From positions 1 through 39,892 of the forward strand of contig DVMW01000044.1 in assembly GCA_018714805.1 (NCBI GenBank): 39,892 bases of DNA, in the 5' to 3' direction. Of the stretch, positions 1 through 6,727 are shown piece by piece (positions within the stretch are counted from its first letter, which is position 1; every line of letters starts with the position of its first letter). This DNA is from Candidatus Fimenecus excrementigallinarum. Its GTDB lineage: Bacteria; Bacillota; Clostridia; Oscillospirales; Acutalibacteraceae. The translations under genes and the position numbers were made by a program. The notes below the pieces were generated by a model that worked only from the letters and a program-made list of their open reading frames with translations, had not been told where the DNA came from and did not search any database.

Positions 1-21
1 CTAGCATCTAACATCTAACAT
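1..21. repeat. Heptamer repeat at the left edge
   Basis: Three 7-bp units (ctagcat, ctaacat, ctaacat). On the minus strand they read TTAGATG-like and resemble the TTAGAAG units at 34510-34544. It may continue outside the window. Confidence 0.6.
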
Positions 22-81
22 CGCCCGTGCCTTATCGACAAATTTTTCGGCGGCGGAATGTGCGGTTTGTGATTTTTACTA

Positions 82-110
82 TTGATAAACCTGTGCCAAA
101 TCAGTATAAT
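82..110 (+). promoter_or_regulatory. Sigma-A type promoter for the NifU-like/GGGtGRT operon
   Basis: The sequence shows TTGATA at 82-87 and a consensus TATAAT at 105-110, separated by exactly 17 bp. The start codon of the first gene follows at 147, so the leader is short. Confidence 0.8.
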
Positions 111-146
111 ATAGGCAGTCCTGTTGAGAAAGGAGTTTCAAAAAAC

Positions 147-842
147 ATGATTCACTATTCCGAAGAAGTCGAAAAGATGTGTTGTGTTGCCAAAGGCCCC
201 AACCACGGTCCCGCACCCATCCCCGAGGAGGGCAAATGGGTAAAAGCGTATGAGATTAAGGACATTTCGGGCTTTTCGCACGGCGTGGGCTGGTGCGCCC
301 CGCAGCAGGGCGCCTGCAAGCTGTCGCTCAACGTCAAAAACGGCATTGTTGAAGAGGCGCTCGTTGAAACGCTCGGCTGCTCGGGCATGACCCATTCCGC
401 GGCGATGGCGGCGGAAATCCTGCCCGGCAAAACGCTGCTGGAATGCCTCAACACCGACCTTGTCTGCGACGCCATCAACGTCGCAATGCGCGAAATCTTC
501 CTGCAGTTCGTCTACGGCCGTTCGCAGTCCGCGTTTTCCGAGGACGGCCTGGTCGTCGGCGCGGCGCTCGAGGACCTCGGCAAGGGGCTTCGCTCCCAGG
601 TCGGCACCATGTTCTCCACGAAGGTAAAGGGCGTCCGCTATATGGAAATGGCGGAGGGCTATGTCACGCGTATGGCGCTGGATGAAAACAACGAGGTCAT
701 CGGCTATGAGTTCATCAAGGTCGGCAAGATGCTCGAGGACATCCGCCACGGCGTGTCCGCCGACGAAGCGCTCAAGAAAAATACGGGTACGTACGGTCGT
801 TTTGCAAACGCTGCAAAATACATCGACCCTCGTGAAGAATAA
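147..842 (+). CDS. NifU/IscU-like iron-sulfur cluster scaffold family protein
   Basis: A 231-aa protein. The ATG at 147 was chosen because AGGAG lies at 131-135 and the promoter at 82-110 is just upstream; a longer frame starting near 27 would begin before that promoter. The stretch around residues 70-100 resembles the NifU/IscU core: VETLGCSG with Cys78 in the position of a cluster-binding Cys, followed by GKTLLECL. Other cysteines are C12, C13, C50, C57, C100 and C107. No C-terminal NFU domain is present. Family members of this kind are commonly found beside a GGGtGRT protein, as here (the next gene begins 14 bp downstream). A role in Fe-S cluster or metal handling is inferred from the family. 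It may not be the housekeeping scaffold, because no iscS/sufBCD genes are nearby. Confidence 0.8.
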   Translation: MIHYSEEVEKMCCVAKGPNHGPAPIPEEGKWVKAYEIKDISGFSHGVGWCAPQQGACKLSLNVKNGIVEEALVETLGCSGMTHSAAMAAEILPGKTLLECLNTDLVCDAINVAMREIFLQFVYGRSQSAFSEDGLVVGAALEDLGKGLRSQVGTMFSTKVKGVRYMEMAEGYVTRMALDENNEVIGYEFIKVGKMLEDIRHGVSADEALKKNTGTYGRFANAAKYIDPREE

Positions 843-856
843 GGAGGGAGCACACA

Positions 857-1864
857 ATGGCAAACGATGTGATGTTTGAAGGTAAAGAAAGAAGAATGGC
901 GAAAATCGAGAAGTGCCTTGCCGAAAACGGCATTGCCAGCCTCGAGGAAGCCAAAGCCATTTGCCTGGAAAAGGGCATTGACGTGGAAAGCATCGTCAAG
1001 GGCGTGCAGCCCATCGCGTTTGAAAACGCCGTCTGGGCGTATACGCTCGGCGTGGCGCTCGCCATCAAAAGCGGCGTAAAGTCCGCTTCCGAAGCGGCGG
1101 CGACGATTGGCAAGGGCCTGCAGGCGTTCTGCGTGCCCGGCTCCGTTGCCGAGCAGCGCAATGTCGGCCTCGGCCACGGGAACCTCGGCGCGATGCTTTT
1201 GAACGAGGACACCAAGTGCTTCGCGTTCCTTGCCGGTCACGAATCCTTCGCGGCGGCGGAGGGCGCTATCGGGATTGCCAAGACCGCGAACAAGGTCCGC
1301 AAGGAGCCCCTGCGCGTTATCCTCAACGGCCTGGGGAAGGACGCGGCGATGATTATTTCGCGCATCAACGGCTTTACCTATGTCAAGACCGAGTATGACT
1401 TCTACACCGGCGAGCTGACGGTGCTCAGCGAAACGCCGTATTCCGACGGCGAACGCGCGGCGGTCAAGTGCTACGGCGCGAACGACGTGCTCGAGGGCGT
1501 CGCCATTATGAAAAAAGAGGGCGTGGACGTCTCGATTACCGGCAACTCCACGAACCCGACGCGCTTCCAGCACCTGGTTGCGGGCACCTATAAGAAGTGG
1601 GCCAACGAAAACGGCGTCAAGTACTTCTCCGTGGCGTCCGGCGGCGGCACGGGCAGAACGCTGCACCCCGACAACGTCGCGGCGGGCCCGGCTTCCTACG
1701 GTCTTACCGACTCCATGGGCCGCATGCACGGCGACGCGCAGTTTGCGGGCTCCTCCTCCGTGCCGGCGCACGTCGAAATGATGGGCCTTATCGGCGCGGG
1801 CAACAACCCCATGGTCGGCATGACCGTCGCCTGCGCGGTGGCTGTCGAAGAAGCGATGAAATAA
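857..1864 (+). CDS. GGGtGRT family protein
   Basis: A 335-aa soluble protein, with GGAGGG at 843-848 ahead of the ATG at 857. It carries the motif that names the family: Ser261 followed by Gly262-Gly263-Gly264-Thr265-Gly266-Arg267-Thr268, then LHPDN. The biochemical function of this family is not established to my knowledge. The glycine-rich loop suggests phosphate or nucleotide binding, which is inference. It is co-transcribed with the NifU-like gene and followed at once by a strong terminator, so the two genes form a closed unit and probably act together. No signal peptide or membrane segment is visible. Confidence 0.88.
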   Translation: MANDVMFEGKERRMAKIEKCLAENGIASLEEAKAICLEKGIDVESIVKGVQPIAFENAVWAYTLGVALAIKSGVKSASEAAATIGKGLQAFCVPGSVAEQRNVGLGHGNLGAMLLNEDTKCFAFLAGHESFAAAEGAIGIAKTANKVRKEPLRVILNGLGKDAAMIISRINGFTYVKTEYDFYTGELTVLSETPYSDGERAAVKCYGANDVLEGVAIMKKEGVDVSITGNSTNPTRFQHLVAGTYKKWANENGVKYFSVASGGGTGRTLHPDNVAAGPASYGLTDSMGRMHGDAQFAGSSSVPAHVEMMGLIGAGNNPMVGMTVACAVAVEEAMK

Positions 1865-1893
1865 GCGCGTACCGCGAACACAACAGTACGGCT

Positions 1894-1931
1894 AAGCCCC
1901 GCTCTGAAGAATTTTCAGAGCGGGGCTTTTC
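1894..1931 (+). terminator. Rho-independent terminator of the GGGtGRT operon
   Basis: A 15-bp perfect stem (1894-1908 with 1914-1928) and a 5-nt loop, ending in a T run at 1927-1930. It starts 30 bp after the GGGtGRT stop codon. Confidence 0.85.
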
Positions 1932-1946
1932 TGCGGCGGTCAAAGG

Positions 1947-1987
1947 AAAGCCCGCGTCCCGTTTCTTTGAAACGGGACGCGGGCTTT
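1947..1987 (-). terminator. Long hairpin between convergent genes, likely terminator for the L,D-transpeptidase
   Basis: A 19-bp perfect stem (1947-1965 with 1969-1987) and a TTT loop. It lies 20 bp past the stop codon of the minus-strand L,D-transpeptidase gene. The T tract is short on both strands, so it may act in both directions. Confidence 0.65.
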
Positions 1988-2007
1988 GTCGGTTTTCAAA
2001 AGCCGGT

Positions 2008-3036
2008 TTACCACGGGTTGTTCGCGTCGGGGTCGGTGGGGTCCCAGCCGCGGCGGCTGTCGTTCACGTCGATTTTCGCGGGCGTGGGCGGGGTGAGGGG
2101 TTCGGCTTCGGCGCTGTCGTAAATCACGACGGTCGTGCCCTTCGGGCAGTTGTCGTAAATCCACTTTGCGTCCTCGACGGTTAAGCGGATGCAGCCGAGC
2201 GAAGCGGCCTGGCCGAGCTTGTTGTATTCCTCATATTCAAGGTCGCTCTTGTCCTGCGTGAAATACGGGACGGAGTGGAAGAGAATGTGCCCGGTGATGC
2301 GCGTCGCATACTGGCCGTAGACGTTGCCCGAAAGCAGCCGCCAGGTGTATTTATCGGTCGTGTTGTAGGTGCCGGTGGGCGTTTTGCCGTCCGTCCCGAC
2401 CGAGCAGAGCATCGCCTTGTAGGGGACGGTGTAGTCGCCGTTCGCATCCTTGGCGTATACGGTCACAATGTTCTGCTGGCGGTTGACGTGCAGCAGGTAC
2501 GGCGCGTCGTCGTTTTGCTTGCCGCCGGGGGCTTCCTCCACATATTTGCCGGAAACATAGCCCACGCCGCCGTTATAGGCGATGCGGTACCAGCCGTTCG
2601 AGCACCGCCCGGTGACGGAAAGCGCCTGGTCCTGCCCGACCATGCCGAGCTTCGCGCTGTCCGCCGAGGGCGCGGCGCGCACGTTTAGGGTGACGACGTT
2701 GGAATACATTGTCGTCTGCATATCCGTCACCGTCACGTCGCCGATGGCCTGGGTCGGCGCTTCGGTTGTCGGCGCTTCGGTTGTCGGCGCTTCGGTTGCC
2801 GGCGCGGCGGTCTGCGATTCCGTAACGGGCGCGGCGGTCTGGAACTCGTCCCCGCCGGCGGGGGAGGCGGCGCGGCGGCTGTGGACGACCAGCCCGATGG
2901 TGACAAACACGGCGGCAACCAGCAGCGCGGCGACCGCGATTAAAATGTTCCTTTTTTTCGGGTCGAGCGGCCTTTTCCCGCGGCGCGGCCGTTTGCCGGG
3001 TGCGGGACGTTTTTTATAGCTCTGAGAAAATTCCAT
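2008..3036 (-). CDS. Membrane-anchored L,D-transpeptidase (YkuD domain) with SH3b domain
   Basis: A 342-aa protein. The start at 3036 is supported by an AAAAGGA ribosome site just upstream and a consensus promoter further up. Order of parts: a strongly basic cytoplasmic N-terminus (about 1-30), one membrane segment (about 31-52), a Thr/Glu/Ala/Pro linker with TEAPT repeats, a bacterial SH3 domain (about 100-165) and a C-terminal YkuD catalytic domain. His254 (HSVPYF) and Cys282 (SLGCIRL) are the expected catalytic pair. The residue two before the Cys is Leu where the classic motif has His, a variant that I recall in gut Clostridia. The family makes 3-3 peptidoglycan crosslinks or attaches proteins to peptidoglycan outside the membrane; the SH3b domain would bind the wall. 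Confidence 0.9.
   Translation of the reverse strand: MEFSQSYKKRPAPGKRPRRGKRPLDPKKRNILIAVAALLVAAVFVTIGLVVHSRRAASPAGGDEFQTAAPVTESQTAAPATEAPTTEAPTTEAPTQAIGDVTVTDMQTTMYSNVVTLNVRAAPSADSAKLGMVGQDQALSVTGRCSNGWYRIAYNGGVGYVSGKYVEEAPGGKQNDDAPYLLHVNRQQNIVTVYAKDANGDYTVPYKAMLCSVGTDGKTPTGTYNTTDKYTWRLLSGNVYGQYATRITGHILFHSVPYFTQDKSDLEYEEYNKLGQAASLGCIRLTVEDAKWIYDNCPKGTTVVIYDSAEAEPLTPPTPAKIDVNDSRRGWDPTDPDANNPW
2754..2798 (-). repeat. Three tandem 15-bp units coding the TEAPT linker
   Basis: Three identical in-frame 15-bp copies (2754-2768, 2769-2783, 2784-2798) encode the Thr/Glu/Ala/Pro linker of the L,D-transpeptidase. Copy number can probably vary by slippage without changing the frame. Confidence 0.9.
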
Positions 3037-3068
3037 GCGTTTCGTCCTTTTCTTTATAATACACCCAC

Positions 3069-3097
3069 AGTATATGCACAAAACCGCGTCTTGTCAA
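3069..3097 (-). promoter_or_regulatory. Consensus promoter for the L,D-transpeptidase
   Basis: On the minus strand, a perfect TTGACA (3097-3092) and TATACT (3074-3069) with a 17-bp spacer. The start codon is at 3036. Confidence 0.85.
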
Positions 3098-3127
3098 GGC
3101 GCGGCAGATTTTTCCGCGCGGCGGCGC

Positions 3128-3183
3128 GCTTGCGTTTCCGCCGGGCGTATGCTACAATGCAGGCGGACGCCGGAAACGCAAGC
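3128..3183. repeat. 13-bp inverted repeat bracketing the two-component promoter
   Basis: Positions 3128-3140 (GCTTGCGTTTCCG) and 3171-3183 (its exact reverse complement) are separated by 30 bp. The left arm contains the -35 box and the right arm sits about where transcription starts. It could be an operator pair or a leader stem. Confidence 0.7.
3130..3158 (+). promoter_or_regulatory. Promoter for the two-component operon
   Basis: TTGCGT at 3130-3135 and TACAAT at 3153-3158 with a 17-bp spacer, upstream of the response regulator start at 3203. It lies inside a larger inverted repeat (3128-3183). Confidence 0.7.
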
Positions 3184-3202
3184 GAATACGAAAGGAACCG
3201 AT

Positions 3203-3877
3203 ATGATTTATTACGCCGAAGACGACAAAAGCATCCGCGAGCTTGTGGTGTATACGCTGCAAAGCACCGGCTATGAAGCGCGCGGCTTTGAAAACGGAGA
3301 GGCGCTGTTCGAAGCCATCCGGCAGGCGCGCCCGGAGCTTGTGCTGCTGGACATCATGCTGCCCGGCGAGGACGGGCTCAGCATTTTAAAGCGGCTGCGC
3401 GAAGCGCAGGAGACGCAGGACATCCCCGTCATCATGCTGACGGCCAAGGGCTCGGAATACGACAAGGTCAAGGGGCTCGACTGCGGCGCGGACGATTATA
3501 TCACCAAGCCCTTCGGCATGATGGAGGCCGTTTCCCGCGTGCGCGCGGTGCTGCGGCGCACCAAACGCCGCGAGGACGGCGAGGTCTACCGCTGCGGCCC
3601 TATCGAGCTCAACGTCAAGACCCACCGCGTGACGGTGGACGGCAAAAACGTGGAGCTGACGTATAAGGAATTTGCGCTGCTCAAGTACCTTTTGCAAAAC
3701 GAGGGCATTGCGCTCACGCGCGATATGCTGCTGGAAAAGATATGGGGCTACGACTTCGACGGCGAGACGCGCACCGCCGACGTGCACATCCGCACCCTGC
3801 GCGCAAAGCTGGGCGACGCGGGCAAATACGTCGAGACCGTCCGCGGCGTCGGCTACCGGATAGGCGGTGAGGGCTGA
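3203..3877 (+). CDS. OmpR/PhoB-family response regulator
   Basis: A 224-aa DNA-binding response regulator. The ATG at 3203 has AAAGGA at 3191-3196. The receiver domain (1-~115) has the acidic pair Glu6/Asp7-Asp8, the phospho-acceptor Asp50 (LLDIMLPG), and the conserved Thr (MLTAKG) and Lys (ITKPFG). The winged-helix effector domain (~125-224) ends with the typical RGVGYRI motif. Its stop codon shares one base with the start of the kinase gene (TGATG), so the two are translationally coupled. The partner has a PhoR-like layout, so phosphate starvation is a reasonable guess for the signal, but no pst or phosphatase genes are in the window. Confidence 0.92.
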   Translation: MIYYAEDDKSIRELVVYTLQSTGYEARGFENGEALFEAIRQARPELVLLDIMLPGEDGLSILKRLREAQETQDIPVIMLTAKGSEYDKVKGLDCGADDYITKPFGMMEAVSRVRAVLRRTKRREDGEVYRCGPIELNVKTHRVTVDGKNVELTYKEFALLKYLLQNEGIALTRDMLLEKIWGYDFDGETRTADVHIRTLRAKLGDAGKYVETVRGVGYRIGGEG

Positions 3878-5133
3878 TGCGCCGGCATACCGCGCACACC
3901 GCCTTCGCCGTCCTGCTTGCGCTGCTGCCGGGGCTTTTGGGCGCTGTGCTTTTGTGCCTGCGCATTTCCGACGTGTGGGCGTACACCTGCGCGGGGGTGC
4001 TGCTGGTGTTTTCCGCGGTCGACCTTTTGTTTGTGCGGCAGTCGGCGCGCCGGGAACGGGCGTTCCAAAAACGGCTCGACGCGCAGGACGCGGCCGCCGC
4101 CCGCCGGGAAAAGGCGCTGTCCGAGAGCGTCGAGGAGTTTAACGCGATTGTCGCCGGCATGCCCGACGGGCTGGTCGTGTATGACGCCGCGGGGACGATT
4201 GTGTCCGCCAATCCCGCCGCGCGGGAGATTCTGGCGGGCGACCCGACGGGGCCGTACCGGTCCCTCAGCCGCGAAAAGCATTACCTTTCCGTGGTGGAAA
4301 GCGCGCTCGCGGGCAAAACCAAGACCCGCAAAATGAAGCGGGGCGGCAAGGTGTATTCCCTGTCCGCCGCGCCCGCCACGGGCAAGCGCGGCGGCACGGC
4401 GGCGGTGCTGTTCATTGCGGATGTCACCGAAGCGGAGCTGTCGCGCAAAATGCGCCGCGAATTTTCCGCCAACGTCTCGCACGAGTTGAAAACGCCCCTG
4501 ACCTCTATCCTCGGCTATGCCGAGATTATCGGCAACGGGCTTGTGAAGCCGGAGGATATCCCGAAATTTGCGGGGCGCATCCGCAAGGAGGCCTCCCGGC
4601 TTTTGACGCTGATTGAGGACATCATCAAGCTCTCGCGCCTGGATGAAGACGAGCTGCGCGCGGAATTTGCGCCGGTCGAGCTGCACGCGCTGTGCAGCTC
4701 GGTGCTGGAGTCGCTGTCCGCCAAGGCGCAGCGCGCGCAGGTGACGCTCTCGCTGTCGGGCGGGGAAACGGTCGTCAGCGGCTTTGAGCCCGCGCTTTAC
4801 GAAATGGTGCACAACCTCTGCGACAACGCCATTGCCTACAACCGCCCGGGCGGCGGCGTGCGCGTCAAGCTTGAAACGGCGGAGGGCCGGCCGCAGCTAT
4901 CGGTTTCCGACGACGGGATTGGCATCGCCCCCGAGCACCTCGGGCGCATTTTCGAGCGGTTCTACCGCGTGGACAAAAGCCATTCCAAGGAGACGGGCGG
5001 CACGGGGCTCGGCCTTTCGATTGTCAAGCACGACGCCGAGCTGCACGACGCGCAGCTTTCGGTGGACAGCGCCCCGGGCGCGGGCACGACCATCCGCGTG
5101 CTGTTCCGCGCGCAGGTAAGGGAAAAAGAATAA
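3877..5133 (+). CDS. PhoR-like sensor histidine kinase
   Basis: A 418-aa membrane kinase whose ATG overlaps the regulator's stop by one base. Two closely spaced membrane segments (about 8-28 and 33-50) leave almost no extracellular part. A cytoplasmic PAS-like sensor follows (about 85-190), then the dimerisation domain with phospho-acceptor His202 (VSHELKTPL), and the ATPase domain with N box (NLCDNAIAYN), G1 (DDGIGI) and G2 (GTGLGLSIVKH). This order, short-loop membrane hairpin then PAS, is that of PhoR/WalK-type kinases. With so little outside the membrane, the signal is probably read inside the cell or from another membrane protein. A terminator follows 13 bp after the stop. Confidence 0.92.
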   Translation: MRRHTAHTAFAVLLALLPGLLGAVLLCLRISDVWAYTCAGVLLVFSAVDLLFVRQSARRERAFQKRLDAQDAAAARREKALSESVEEFNAIVAGMPDGLVVYDAAGTIVSANPAAREILAGDPTGPYRSLSREKHYLSVVESALAGKTKTRKMKRGGKVYSLSAAPATGKRGGTAAVLFIADVTEAELSRKMRREFSANVSHELKTPLTSILGYAEIIGNGLVKPEDIPKFAGRIRKEASRLLTLIEDIIKLSRLDEDELRAEFAPVELHALCSSVLESLSAKAQRAQVTLSLSGGETVVSGFEPALYEMVHNLCDNAIAYNRPGGGVRVKLETAEGRPQLSVSDDGIGIAPEHLGRIFERFYRVDKSHSKETGGTGLGLSIVKHDAELHDAQLSVDSAPGAGTTIRVLFRAQVREKE

Positions 5134-5146
5134 ACAGAAGGCAAAA

Positions 5147-5185
5147 GACGGTTTCGTTACAATACGGAACCGTCCTTGTTTTTTT
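5147..5185 (+). terminator. Terminator of the PhoP/PhoR-like operon
   Basis: An 11-bp stem with one G-T wobble (5147-5157 with 5164-5174), followed by a T-rich tract at 5176-5185. It lies between convergent genes. Confidence 0.8.
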
Positions 5186-5289
5186 GGAGCGTAATATGCG
5201 CGCCGCAGGACCGCTTTTGCGGCTTCGCGGAAAATCGAAGTTACACAGCGCAGGGCGGGGAGAAATAGAATATCTCCATTCCAAATGCT

Positions 5290-5781
5290 CTATGGGGACA
5301 GCGTTTTTGCATAATACAATACCGTATCCCCGTCTTCGACCGCTTCCCCCAAAAATTCCGTATAGCCCCAGTGCCGGTAGATGGCGCGGGTGCGCGCCTC
5401 GTTTGCGTCCACCCCGATGGTTAGGCGCGTAAATCCCCGCGCTGCGGCGTATTGCTCCATTTCCTTGATAAGCGCCGAGATGTGTCCTTGCCCCTCATAG
5501 GCTTTGTAAATGCGCAGGGCGTTGATGTTCGCCGTGTGCGTGTTGTCGGCAAGCCAAGCCCGTCCGCGTATGGCGTCGGCTTGCGGCGAGAACAGCAGCG
5601 TCCCCTCGCCAATGGGCGTTTTGTTATGCAGGACCGCGAACGTCGCGCCCATGTTGTTCCGGTTGAGCTGCAAAAACGCCTGCTTCCACGCGCGGCAGCG
5701 ACGGTCGAACGGATGCATCCGAATCGTTCGATTCCAAAGGCGGCGAAGCTCTTCTTCGGTTGCCTTCCTGTATTGAAACAC
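5290..5781 (-). CDS. GNAT-family N-acetyltransferase
   Basis: A 163-aa protein starting with GTG, supported by an AAAGGGGGC ribosome site and a promoter at 5809-5837. The acetyl-CoA binding motif A appears as IYKAYEGQGHISALI (a QGHIS form of the usual Q/RxxGxG/A), followed by the helix EMEQYAAARGF and then the typical NEARTRAIYRHWGY motif in which a Tyr acts as general acid. The family moves acetyl from acetyl-CoA to an amine on a small molecule, antibiotic or protein N-terminus; the substrate cannot be told from sequence. It stands alone, converging on the kinase operon. Confidence 0.85.
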   Translation of the reverse strand: MFQYRKATEEELRRLWNRTIRMHPFDRRCRAWKQAFLQLNRNNMGATFAVLHNKTPIGEGTLLFSPQADAIRGRAWLADNTHTANINALRIYKAYEGQGHISALIKEMEQYAAARGFTRLTIGVDANEARTRAIYRHWGYTEFLGEAVEDGDTVLYYAKTLSP

Positions 5782-5808
5782 GTAAAACGCCCCCTTTGTT
5801 TTTCTACC

Positions 5809-5837
5809 ATTCTATCCAAAATCTTTCGTGCTGTCAA
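5809..5837 (-). promoter_or_regulatory. Promoter for the GNAT gene
   Basis: Minus-strand TTGACA (5837-5832) and TAGAAT (5814-5809), 17-bp spacer. Confidence 0.8.
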
Positions 5838-5883
5838 TTTGCGGCGCACACGTCGCCGCCCGAAAACAAAGTATAAAAAACAG

Positions 5884-5912
5884 TTGTACAAGCACACAAG
5901 ATATGGTATAAT
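5884..5912 (+). promoter_or_regulatory. Promoter for rlmB and the pseudo-ATPase/mgtC genes
   Basis: TTGTAC at 5884-5889 and a consensus TATAAT at 5907-5912 with a 17-bp spacer. The rlmB start codon is at 5960. No other promoter is obvious before mgtC. Confidence 0.75.
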
Positions 5913-5959
5913 CTTATAATAACTATACCTATATCGCCAGGTTGCCAAAGGAGCGGGCT

Positions 5960-6715
5960 ATGCAGCGGGACGCAAAAAACGAAGATTTCATCGTCGGGCG
6001 CAACGCCGTAGCGGAGGCGCTGCGCGCCGGGCGCGAGATTGATACGCTTTACGTGCTCGCGGGCGAACGCGTCCCGGCGGTACGCCGGCTCGTTTCGGCG
6101 GCGCGCGAATCCGGCGCGGTCGTCAAAGAGGTCGACCGCAAAAAGCTCGACGCGCTTTCCGGCGGCGCGGTGCACCAGGGCGTCGCGGCGCTTGCCGCCG
6201 CGCACAGCTATGCGTCGCTCGACGACATTTTTGCGCTGGCAAGGCAGCGCGGCGAGCCGCCGTTCGTGGTCGTCTGCGACGAACTCGAGGACCCGCACAA
6301 TCTCGGCGCGGTCTTGCGTACCGCGGAGGCCGCCGGCGCGCACGGGGTCGTCGTCCCCAAGCGCCGCAGCGCGCCGCTTTCCGCCACGGTCGCCAAGACC
6401 TCGGCGGGCGCGCTCGAATATATTCCCGTCGCCCGCGTGCCGAACCTGCCCGCGGCGCTCGATACGCTCAAGGCGAACGGCTGCTGGGTCTACGGCGCGG
6501 ATATGGACGGCACGGATTACAAGCAAACGGATTTTTCCGGCGGCGTCGCGCTGGTCGTCGGCGCGGAGGGCAAGGGCCTCGGGCGGCTTGTCCGCGAAAA
6601 ATGCGACGCGATTGTTTCGCTGCCCATGAAGGGGAAAATCAATTCGCTCAACGCCTCGGTGGCGGCGGGCATTTTGCTGTATGAAATTTCCGCACACAGA
6701 ACTTCGGAAGGCTGA
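5960..6715 (+). CDS. rlmB: 23S rRNA (guanosine-2'-O-)-methyltransferase RlmB / TrmH-family SpoU methylase
   Basis: A 251-aa protein. ATG 5960 was chosen over a TTG at 5942 because AAAGGAG (5947-5953) lies between them at good spacing. An N-terminal L30e-like RNA-binding domain (residues ~1-80) is followed by the SPOUT catalytic domain with the three SpoU motifs: ELEDPHNLGAVLRTAEAAG, the GAEGKGL loop, and PMKGKINSLNASVAAGILLYE at the C-terminus, which form the trefoil knot that binds S-adenosylmethionine. RlmB methylates the ribose of G2251 in the 23S rRNA peptidyltransferase centre. A relative acting on another rRNA or tRNA site is possible. The next gene starts 12 bp downstream. Confidence 0.88.
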   Translation: MQRDAKNEDFIVGRNAVAEALRAGREIDTLYVLAGERVPAVRRLVSAARESGAVVKEVDRKKLDALSGGAVHQGVAALAAAHSYASLDDIFALARQRGEPPFVVVCDELEDPHNLGAVLRTAEAAGAHGVVVPKRRSAPLSATVAKTSAGALEYIPVARVPNLPAALDTLKANGCWVYGADMDGTDYKQTDFSGGVALVVGAEGKGLGRLVREKCDAIVSLPMKGKINSLNASVAAGILLYEISAHRTSEG

Positions 6716-6727
6716 GGTGCAGAACCT

